NCBI GenBank assembly: GCA_964555705.1
Contig: CAZKTN010000058.1
Span: forward strand, 1-10,668
Reading direction: 5' to 3'
DNA from: ZLKRG44 sp964555705
GTDB lineage: Bacteria; Planctomycetota; Phycisphaerae; Phycisphaerales; SM1A02
Length of the DNA stretch: 10,668 nucleotides
Part shown: piece by piece, positions 1 to 5,110 of the stretch
Position numbering within the stretch: position 1 is the first letter of the stretch
Layout of the letters: each line of letters begins with the position of its first letter
Position numbers and translations under genes: made by a program
The notes under the pieces: generated by a model
Databases searched by the model: none
What the model was told of the DNA's origin: nothing
Seen by the model: only the letters and a program-made list of their open reading frames with translations

Positions 1-689
1 GCGAAGACGCCCGTATGCGGGAAGTCCCACGCTGACACGGGCGGATAGAAGTCGCCTTGGTATCCCGCGTCGTACATCGCCTTGAGCACTGCCTCGCTGC
101 TGGGCTCGCGGCCGTTGTGGTCGAGCAGCCTGTTGCTCTTCGCGCCAAGGAACGAGATCGTCGCCACAGGCTTGCGGTCGGCGCGACCTGCCATCATGTG
201 GCTCACAGTGCGGAACCCGCGGTAGATGTCCTCGAGCGTGAAGTGGTCGCGTCCATGGGGGCGCAGCAGCGCGAGCACCAGCAGACGGTCGAGGTCGAAC
301 TTGAGCACGTACGGCTCGCGGTCTTCCTTTGCGTGCACGTTGACCGCAGACCGAAACACCTTCGCGTAGCTCGTCGCTGACGCAAGCGTCCACTGGCTTG
401 TGGGAATCAGCTTGAGGATCTCGCCGAGCACGCCATGCGAGTTGTCGGTGTCGTTCACGCCGCAGATCAGCGTGCGGTAGTGGCCTTCCACCACGTCATC
501 GAGGAGGTGGTGCCCCCACATGATGCGAACGCGCCTCGACGCGTTGGCCGTGCGCGGGTCGCCCGAGGGCAGGATCGTCACCTTCGGGCCCTCCGATGGC
601 ACCTCGACAAGGCGGTCTCCATCGCCCTCGTACAGCCGTACCGCGTGCCCGCCGGACTGCGCCTTCACCGGATTCGTCTTGCTGCTCAT
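1..689 (-). CDS. Conserved-looking protein of unknown function, 3' end outside the window
   Basis: Reading from ATG at 689 leftwards gives 229 complete codons with no stop before the window edge, so the C-terminus is missing. I do not recognise the family. The first 55 or so residues are polar and low in structure (MSSKTNPVKA start, basic SRRVRI around 51-56). A mixed alpha/beta-looking region follows, with LICGVNDTDNSHG at about 74-86, a hydrophobic FDLDRLLVLALL helix at 131-142, RGFRTVSHMMAGR at 157-169 and LLDHNGRE at 188-195. There is no signal peptide, membrane segment, P-loop or obvious catalytic motif. The codon pattern (GC-rich third positions, no internal stops) supports a real gene. 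It diverges from the kinase-like gene at 802. No Shine-Dalgarno precedes the ATG; an upstream ATG at 706 is out of frame and stops after six codons. A real gene is fairly certain; its function is unknown. Confidence 0.75.
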   Translation of the reverse strand, partial: MSSKTNPVKAQSGGHAVRLYEGDGDRLVEVPSEGPKVTILPSGDPRTANASRRVRIMWGHHLLDDVVEGHYRTLICGVNDTDNSHGVLGEILKLIPTSQWTLASATSYAKVFRSAVNVHAKEDREPYVLKFDLDRLLVLALLRPHGRDHFTLEDIYRGFRTVSHMMAGRADRKPVATISFLGAKSNRLLDHNGREPSSEAVLKAMYDAGYQGDFYPPVSAWDFPHTGVF

Positions 690-801
690 GCGGGCAAGTA
701 TCGCATGGCGTGGCGAGTTGTGCAGGCTATTGCGGTGCCCGCTCCCGTTGGGCAAATAGACTCAACTCCGGACGCGCGGTCACGGGCGCGCGATTCCCAC
801 A
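690..801. promoter_or_regulatory. Divergent intergenic region, presumed promoters for both flanking genes
   Basis: This 112-nt spacer separates two diverging genes, so it should hold a promoter for each; that is inference from layout. On the minus strand a weak pair TGCACA (719-724) and GATACT (697-702) with a 16-nt spacer would place transcription start at or very near the ATG at 689, giving a leaderless message. That would fit the absence of a Shine-Dalgarno. Each box matches only 4 of 6 sigma-70 consensus bases, which is near chance. On the plus strand TAGACT (757-762) resembles a -10 box but has no convincing -35 partner. I see no operator-like inverted repeat. Confidence 0.3.
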
Positions 802-1181
802 ATGCAGCCAATCGCACACGCAGATCTGGTCCGGTGCCTGAGCTGTCCGGCGGCGCTCGGTTGCGCAGCCGATGAGCCGGTGCAGGTCGTACAGACTCAT
901 GCGTCCACAGTCATGCTGTGCGATGATCTCGCCTGGAAGATCAAGAAGCCGGTGCAGCTGGGGTTCCTCGACTTCTCCACGCTCGGGCGGCGCAGGGCGG
1001 ACTGCGAGCGCGAGGTCGAGCTCAACCGCAGGCTTGCGCCAGGCATCTACCTCGGTCTCAGCGCTGTCGTGCGCCGCGGGCCCGAACTGAAGATGGTGGA
1101 TACGCCGGCTGCGGGGGACGAGATCGTGGAGTGGGCTGTGCGCATGCGCCGCATGCCTTCCGACGGCATGCTCGACCGCCT
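802..1181 (+). CDS. Aminoglycoside phosphotransferase-like / P-loop ATPase fusion, N-terminal part (runs into assembly gap)
   Basis: These 126 complete codons are the N-terminal lobe of a COG2187-type kinase-like protein. The family's typical opening is present: VQTHAS at about 30-35, then AWKIKKPVQLGFLDFSTL at 44-61, where Lys46 or Lys48 is the likely ATP-contacting lysine, RRRADCEREVELNRRLAP at 63-80, and VRMRRMPSDGMLDRL just before the gap. The start at 802 places the THAS motif about 30 residues in, as in relatives, but no clear Shine-Dalgarno precedes it. The reading frame is cut by the 100-N gap and resumes at 1283 in a different frame. Since 100 N is a placeholder, this is not evidence of a frameshift: joining the halves needs a missing length divisible by three. 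Substrate and cellular role are unknown for this family as far as I know. Confidence 0.85.
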
Positions 1182-1281
1182 NNNNNNNNNNNNNNNNNNN
1201 NNNNNNNNNNNNNNNNNNNNNNNNNNNNNNNNNNNNNNNNNNNNNNNNNNNNNNNNNNNNNNNNNNNNNNNNNNNNNNNNN
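1182..1281. other. Assembly gap (100 N) inside the kinase-like gene
   Basis: There are exactly 100 N, the usual placeholder for a gap of unknown size. Two bases of a codon (CT) precede it and one (G, third position) follows it, so the true missing length must be a multiple of three if the gene is intact. Related proteins usually carry roughly 80-100 residues between the LDRL and HGDLH motifs, so about 240-300 nt may be absent. That estimate rests on memory of the family, not on this sequence. Confidence 0.95.
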
Positions 1282-2233
1282 GAGCGGCCGCGTGCGCGAT
1301 GGCCACGGCGACCTTCATGCCCGCAACCTATGCATGCTCGATGGCAGGATCACGGCCTACGACTGCCTTGAGTTCGATGACGCGCTGCGCTGCGCAGACG
1401 TGGCTGCAGATGTGGGGTTCCTGGCGATGGACCTCTCGCGGCTTGGCCGCGATGACCTCGCGCAGGAGTTCGTGCGTGCATACGCCGAGCGCAGCGGTGA
1501 CACTGGCATCGCCGAGCCCGCGCGCTTCTTTGGCTTCCACTACGCGATTGTGCGCGCGATGGTGGAGTCGATCAGGCTCGGGCAGCCCGAGACGCCGCCG
1601 GCCGAGCGCCCTGCGCTCATCCGATCGATCCGGGACTTCGCGATGCTCGCTGCCGGGTACGCCGTGGAGCCAGCCACCGTGGTCATGATGGGATTGCCCG
1701 CGACGGGCAAGAGCACGCTCGGCCGTGCGCTGGCGCGTCACATGCGCGCGAGCGTGATCGAGAGCGATCGGGTCCGCAAGGAGCTCCACGGCATCGCGCC
1801 GACAGAACGCGGCCCGCCAGAGATGTACAGCTCGCGCGCCACCGAACTCACGTACCGAGCACTCGCCGAGCGCGCGGAGTCGGTCCGAGGATCGGTGGTG
1901 ATCGACGCATCGCATCACACTCAGGCTGAGCGCGCATCGTCGATCGCTGCCGCACAGCGGCGAGGCGGCCCATGGCTGCTGCTTGAGGTGGATGCCGACC
2001 GCGCAACGGTCGAGTCGCGCATGCAGCGGCGCGCGAAGGATGCCACGAGCATCTCCGACGCGGATCTCGCCGTCCACGAGCGCCTGCAGATGCAGCGTGA
2101 GGCCCCGGACGAGGTCGATCTGCGCCACCGTCTCCTCGTGGCCAGCCACGACGGCCATGACTGGATCGACGCCGCATGCCAGCGCGCGCTGCGAACATTG
2201 ATGTTGTCTTGCGACGCCCATGGCGTACCTTGA
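1282..2233 (+). CDS. Aminoglycoside phosphotransferase-like / P-loop ATPase fusion, C-terminal part
   Basis: This is the continuation of the gene beginning at 802. Just after the gap comes the kinase catalytic loop HGDLHARN (codons from 1304), matching the HxDxxxxN pattern of APH/choline-kinase folds. AYDCLEFDDALR follows, whose Asp corresponds to the metal-binding Asp of the kinase DFG position. A linker of about 90 residues leads to a second domain, a COG0645-type P-loop kinase with Walker A GLPATGKST at 1691-1717, ESDRVRKEL shortly after, and VVIDASHHT, which occupies a Walker B-like position. Both active sites look intact. The protein is soluble with no signal peptide. The stop (TGA 2231-2233) lies 4 nt before, or overlaps by 14 nt, the start of the secreted hydrolase gene. 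The family is often annotated 'bifunctional aminoglycoside phosphotransferase/ATP-binding protein', but antibiotic modification should not be assumed. Confidence 0.88.
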
Positions 2234-2237
2234 CCAC

Positions 2238-3797
2238 ATGCCTCGTTTCGCCGCACGACCGGCCTGCGCCAGTGCGCTCGTTGCCGCCGCAACCTGTCAT
2301 GCGGCGGTCGCGGGCAGCACTCCCACCACCACCATCATCGCGCACGGCTTCTCGCCCAGCGGCAAGGGCGCCTGGGTACAGGCCACCGCCGAGGCGGTCA
2401 TCGCGCGCACCGGCGGCGTCGGCACCGTGTACCGCTACCAGGACGAGGTGGGCGCGTGGACACGCGTGTCCGGCATCGGCAACGGCAGCGCGGATCACAT
2501 CGTCGCCATCTTCAACTGGGACGCCGACTCCGCGAGCCCCGAGGAGGGGCCCAATCTCGGCTACGTGCAGGCCGCAGGCGATGCGCTCTACGCGACGCTG
2601 CGCGATGCCGTCTACGCGCCGGGCTCCGCAGGTCCTGCCGATCTCGTCACCGGACGCGCATCGCACTTCATCGGCCACAGCCGCGGCGCATGCACCATCA
2701 GCGAGGCGATACTCAGGCTCGGCATTGCGGGCATCGCCGTCGACCAGATGACGACGCTCGACCCGCATCCGGTCAATGGCACGCTTGATGCGCGATTCAA
2801 CTTCAACTGGGGCGACCCGGTGCCCCAGCGCTGGAGCAACGTGGCGTGGGCGGACAACTACTGGCGCGCGGACGGCGGGGGGCTCATCAACGGCCTCGAC
2901 TTCGACGGCATGCCGCTCGAGAACGTCTTCAACGTGCAGCTCGTGGAGTCGGTGCTCAACTGCTGCGCGTACTCGTTCGCGCACTCCGACGTGCACCTCT
3001 GGTACTTCGGCACCATCGATCTCGCAACCGGCGCAAGCAACGGCGAGGAGACGATCACGTCGCAGATGCGCTCGAGCTGGTGGCCCGAGGGTGCCGCGAA
3101 CGTCGGATTCGCGCGAAGCGCCATTGGTGGCGCGGCGCGGCCCGCCATCCCGCCTGGTGTCGCACCACTGCCGAGCCTCGCGCCGATCCTCCATAACGGC
3201 AGCTTCAACGGCGGCACGCGCGCCGGATGGGCGATGCACGGCGGCTCCGGCGCAACGCTCCAGAGCGCATCCGGCAACTGGTTCGCGCGACTGTCCGCGT
3301 CTCGGGCGGCTCTTACCCACAACCGCTCGTACTTGCCGGCGCCGCTCGACCCTACTCGGCCGCTGCGGCTGTCGCTCGCGCTGCGCAGGAGCGGCACCGC
3401 CGGCGCAGGCGACGCGCTTCGCATCGAGCTCCAGGGTGCAGGCGATGAGACGGCCACGCCGTTGCCGGGTGCATCATGGGCCGTGGCGTCGCTCGGCACC
3501 TCGTTCACGACGTTCGAGGCGGACATCCCGCTGACGCTGTGCGCACGCACCTCGCGACTTCATATCGTGCTCGACGGCGGCGCCGATGGCATCGCATCAA
3601 TTGTGGACATCGACGACATCGTGATCACGGTGCCGCCGCGCGCGGCTGACCTCAACGGCGATGGGCGCGTCGACGGCACAGATCTCGGGATCTTGCTTGC
3701 AGCGTGGGGCCCATGCGCAGGCTGCGCCGCAGACATCAACGGCAACGGCTCGGTGAGCGCCGTCGATCTCTCGATCCTTCTCGCGGCGTGGGGCTGA
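2238..3797 (+). CDS. Secreted lipase-like alpha/beta hydrolase with C-terminal GC-type dockerin repeats
   Basis: A 519-residue exported protein. Residues 1-25 form a signal peptide (MPRFAAR, then an alanine-rich hydrophobic stretch, with AVA as likely cleavage site). The hydrolase domain follows: IIAHGF at 33-38 (oxyanion-hole HG), nucleophile elbow GHSRG with Ser148, TTLDPHP with Asp175, and AHSDVHLWYFG with His249 or His253, which together resemble a lipase triad. Residues about 316-464 start NGSFNGGTRAGW and end VDIDDIVIT, the pattern of a jelly-roll carbohydrate-binding-like module. Two EF-hand-like dockerin repeats close the protein, with Asp/Asn at loop positions 1, 3, 5 and 12 (Asp471, Asn473, Asp475, Asp482; Asp499, Asn501, Asn503, Asp510), joined by a Cys493/Cys496 linker. 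An in-frame ATG at 2220 would add six residues and overlap the upstream gene by 14 nt; I prefer 2238 for the cleaner signal peptide. The substrate (lipid, ester or polymer) is unknown. Confidence 0.88.
   Translation: MPRFAARPACASALVAAATCHAAVAGSTPTTTIIAHGFSPSGKGAWVQATAEAVIARTGGVGTVYRYQDEVGAWTRVSGIGNGSADHIVAIFNWDADSASPEEGPNLGYVQAAGDALYATLRDAVYAPGSAGPADLVTGRASHFIGHSRGACTISEAILRLGIAGIAVDQMTTLDPHPVNGTLDARFNFNWGDPVPQRWSNVAWADNYWRADGGGLINGLDFDGMPLENVFNVQLVESVLNCCAYSFAHSDVHLWYFGTIDLATGASNGEETITSQMRSSWWPEGAANVGFARSAIGGAARPAIPPGVAPLPSLAPILHNGSFNGGTRAGWAMHGGSGATLQSASGNWFARLSASRAALTHNRSYLPAPLDPTRPLRLSLALRRSGTAGAGDALRIELQGAGDETATPLPGASWAVASLGTSFTTFEADIPLTLCARTSRLHIVLDGGADGIASIVDIDDIVITVPPRAADLNGDGRVDGTDLGILLAAWGPCAGCAADINGNGSVSAVDLSILLAAWG
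3624..3794 (+). repeat. Two tandem dockerin-like EF-hand repeats within the secreted hydrolase
   Basis: The end of the hydrolase encodes two similar units of about 21 residues, ADLNGDGRVDGTDLGILLAAWG and ADINGNGSVSAVDLSILLAAWG in pattern, linked by a short Cys-Ala-Gly-Cys segment. Similarity is at the protein level; the DNA has diverged at many third positions, for instance CTCGGGATCTTGCTTGC against CTCTCGATCCTTCTCGC. Each unit carries the spaced Asp/Asn ligands of a calcium loop. Cellulosomal dockerins also come in pairs and bind cohesins, but no cohesin is visible here. Confidence 0.75.
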
Positions 3798-3799
3798 TC

Positions 3800-4126
3800 G
3801 TGCGCGAAACCGCCAGTGCGCGTGGCACGCGGCATTCCACAAGCCCAGAGCCGACTCGCGCCACCCTGCGGCTCAGTGACCTCAAGAACGTGGGGCCCGC
3901 AACGCTCAAGGACCTGTCCGTGCTCGGAATCGGTTCTGTGGGTGACCTCGCGACGCAGGATGCGTTCGAGATGTATGAGCGGCTCTGCCGCCTAACGAGG
4001 CAGCGTCACGATCCGTGCGTGATCGACGTGTTCCTGTCGGCGGTGGACCAGGCCCGCGGACGGAAGGCCCGTCCCTGGTGGCACTACACGCCGCAGCGCA
4101 AGCGGCGGTTGGCGTCAGGCGGCTGA
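3800..4126 (+). CDS. Helix-hairpin-helix protein of the Cdd1 / pathogenicity-locus family
   Basis: A 108-residue protein whose core LSDLKNVGPATLKDLSVLGI is a helix-hairpin-helix motif (hairpin around NVGPAT). ERLCRLTRQRHDPCVIDVF follows, with a closing RPWWHYTP segment. The RQRHDPCVxDVF block and the double Trp near the end are, as I recall, the hallmark of Cdd1 family proteins (Pfam 'pathogenicity locus', sometimes annotated mitomycin resistance protein). The HhH fold usually contacts DNA or proteins; no function is proven here. I place the start at GTG 3800, two nt after the hydrolase stop and preceded by GTGGGG, rather than at in-frame codons lying inside the hydrolase gene (GTG 3788, ATG 3704). 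The N-terminal 20 residues are polar and poorly conserved-looking; the C-terminus is basic (RKRR). Probably cotranscribed with the hydrolase, although nothing links their functions. Confidence 0.85.
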   Translation: MRETASARGTRHSTSPEPTRATLRLSDLKNVGPATLKDLSVLGIGSVGDLATQDAFEMYERLCRLTRQRHDPCVIDVFLSAVDQARGRKARPWWHYTPQRKRRLASGG

Positions 4127-4148
4127 GCGGACAACTGAGCAGGCCTCG

Positions 4149-4166
4149 TGCGCCCGGCAGGGCGCA
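4149..4166. terminator. Candidate bidirectional hairpin between convergent genes
   Basis: The 53-nt spacer between the two convergent stops holds a perfect 7-bp stem TGCGCCC/GGGCGCA with a GGCA loop. It lies 22 nt after the Cdd1-family stop and 13 nt after the SYLF gene stop on the other strand. No T-run follows on either strand, so it is not a classical intrinsic terminator, but position and symmetry suit a shared 3'-end structure. In DNA this GC-rich short hairpins arise by chance fairly often. Confidence 0.4.
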
Positions 4167-4179
4167 GGCGGCAGGGCGC

Positions 4180-4755
4180 TCAGCTCCCGCTGTCGTCCTC
4201 CGCGCCGAGCGCGCGGTACTGGAACTTCTCCATGCCGATCATGCCGCCGGCCATCAGGCCGTCCTCGGCACCGACATAGACGGCGAGTCCGTTCTGGAAA
4301 GACGACGTGCCGGTGGTGCCCTTGTCGCCAGCGACGGCCATCCCCTCGACCTTGCCGGTCAGCAGTCCCTGCTGGAACTGCTCAAGCGTGGACTGATTCT
4401 GGAACACGATCAGGATCTTCTTGCCCTGGCCGCCAGCCTGCAGGCCGACGTTGAACTGGTTCTCCGCCGCCCATCCGATCTGCGTGCCGTTGGCGGTGAA
4501 CACCGCGCCGCGACCGAAGCTGCCGCCCGTGAAGATGATGCCCCACTGGCCCGCACCGGGGAACACGGCGTACCCGGCGGAGCTGCTGATCTGCCCGCGC
4601 AGCCCGGAGACGTGCCGCTCGAAGTACGTCAGGCCCTCGCGGGCCTCCATCACGAAGCTGGCACGGTCATCCTGCTTTGGCGCCACGTTGCATGCGCTGA
4701 GGATGGCGGCGGGGAGGGCGAGAACGACAGTCAGCGCGAGAGGGGCAAGATTCAT
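4180..4755 (-). CDS. SYLF-domain (YSC84-like) lipoprotein
   Basis: A 191-residue protein. Residues 1-22 form a lipoprotein signal peptide with lipobox Leu19-Ser-Ala-Cys22, so the mature protein should be lipid-anchored on the periplasmic side of a membrane. The remainder fits the SYLF (Ysc84) lipid-binding domain: SSAGYAVFPGAGQWGIIFTGG at about 58-78, then a glycine-rich beta region, GWAAENQFNVGLQAGGQGKKILIVFQNQSTLEQF at 94-127, and KGTTGTSSFQNGLAVYVGAEDGLMAG at 145-170. Relatives bind phosphoinositides in eukaryotes; the bacterial role is not established. The ATG at 4755 is well supported by AAGGAA located 5 nt upstream and by the signal peptide starting exactly there, while longer in-frame starts would destroy the signal. 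It follows the 80-residue gene by 85 nt and is the last gene of the minus-strand block. Confidence 0.9.
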   Translation of the reverse strand: MNLAPLALTVVLALPAAILSACNVAPKQDDRASFVMEAREGLTYFERHVSGLRGQISSSAGYAVFPGAGQWGIIFTGGSFGRGAVFTANGTQIGWAAENQFNVGLQAGGQGKKILIVFQNQSTLEQFQQGLLTGKVEGMAVAGDKGTTGTSSFQNGLAVYVGAEDGLMAGGMIGMEKFQYRALGAEDDSGS

Positions 4756-4760
4756 GTGGT

Positions 4761-4766
4761 TTCCTT
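4761..4766 (-). promoter_or_regulatory. Shine-Dalgarno of the SYLF lipoprotein gene
   Basis: AAGGAA on the minus strand with a 5-nt spacer to the ATG at 4755. It fixes the start against longer in-frame alternatives upstream. Confidence 0.7.
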
Positions 4767-4772
4767 GGGACG

Positions 4773-4788
4773 CAGGCTTCGCCGCCTG
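4773..4788 (-). other. Small hairpin in the leader of the SYLF gene
   Basis: CAGGC/GCCTG pair as a 5-bp stem around a 6-nt loop, ending 6 nt upstream of the AAGGAA ribosome-binding site. It could be a weak terminator or a leader structure for the SYLF gene, or chance. There is no T-run after it on the minus strand. Confidence 0.25.
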
Positions 4789-4840
4789 GATCGGGCAGGA
4801 AGTTACCCCAAGTGCGTGATGAGCGGTTCGCGCGTGCGCC

Positions 4841-5083
4841 CTACGCCGCCCGGGTGTCGGCCTCGGCATCGTCGGTCGGCGTCAGCGAGACGATCAGCGC
4901 GACGTCAACACTCTCGTACAGCAGTTCGCGCCCAGGCGTGGCGACGATCAGGTGACGCCCACCCGGGAACAGAAACGCGAACTCGGGGTGAGGGACGTCA
5001 ACCTTCCGCTGGTCAGCAAGGTGCAGGCGGAATGGGCGGAATGGCGTGGCCTTCAGTGCGGTTCGGAGCTGCTCTCCCGTCAT
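4841..5083 (-). CDS. Small hypothetical protein, about 80 residues
   Basis: MTGEQLRTALKATPFRPF begins the protein, followed by RLHLADQRKVDVPHPEF, FLFPGGRHLIVATPGREL and a hydrophobic strand VDVALIVSLTP. The pattern 'PFRPFxLHLADxRxxxVPHPEF' is one I recall from many small unnamed planctomycete and verrucomicrobial proteins; no function is known to me. It has no signal peptide or membrane helix and looks like a compact beta-rich fold. Two in-frame ATGs exist (5089 and 5083). GAGGAG abuts the first but stands exactly 6 nt before the second, so 5083 is the likely start, giving 80 residues. It begins 27 nt after the stop of the membrane-protein gene, so it may be read through from the glycosyltransferase operon without sharing its function. 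Confidence 0.8.
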   Translation of the reverse strand: MTGEQLRTALKATPFRPFRLHLADQRKVDVPHPEFAFLFPGGRHLIVATPGRELLYESVDVALIVSLTPTDDAEADTRAA

Positions 5084-5089
5084 GCTCAT

Positions 5090-5095
5090 CTCCTC
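5090..5095 (-). promoter_or_regulatory. Shine-Dalgarno that decides the start of the small gene
   Basis: GAGGAG on the minus strand with a 6-nt spacer to ATG 5083 but no spacer to ATG 5089, so the inner ATG is favoured. Confidence 0.7.
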
Positions 5096-5110
5096 AAGTG
5101 TGCGTACACC

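Noticed and set aside
697..724. Sigma-70-like promoter TGCACA-N16-GATACT for the left-edge gene
   Set aside because: Only 4 of 6 matches in each box; mentioned under the intergenic region but too weak to call as a promoter by itself.
1284..1291. NotI-type palindrome GCGGCCGC next to the first gap
   Set aside because: An 8-bp GC palindrome is unremarkable at this base composition and encodes part of the protein; no sign of cloning vector.
802..2233. Frameshifted pseudogene reading of the kinase-like gene
   Set aside because: The frame change coincides exactly with a 100-N placeholder, and both sides keep intact motifs, so the change is explained by unknown gap length.
1328..2239. Minus-strand open frame of 303 codons opposite the P-loop domain
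   Set aside because: The sense strand carries HGDLH and GLPATGKST motifs; the antisense product has none.
1848..3320. Minus-strand open frame of 490 codons opposite the kinase-like and hydrolase genes
   Set aside because: It spans the antisense of two well-supported genes, has a low-complexity Arg/Ala/Val/Asp-rich translation with no recognisable domain, and such frames are expected in GC-rich coding DNA.
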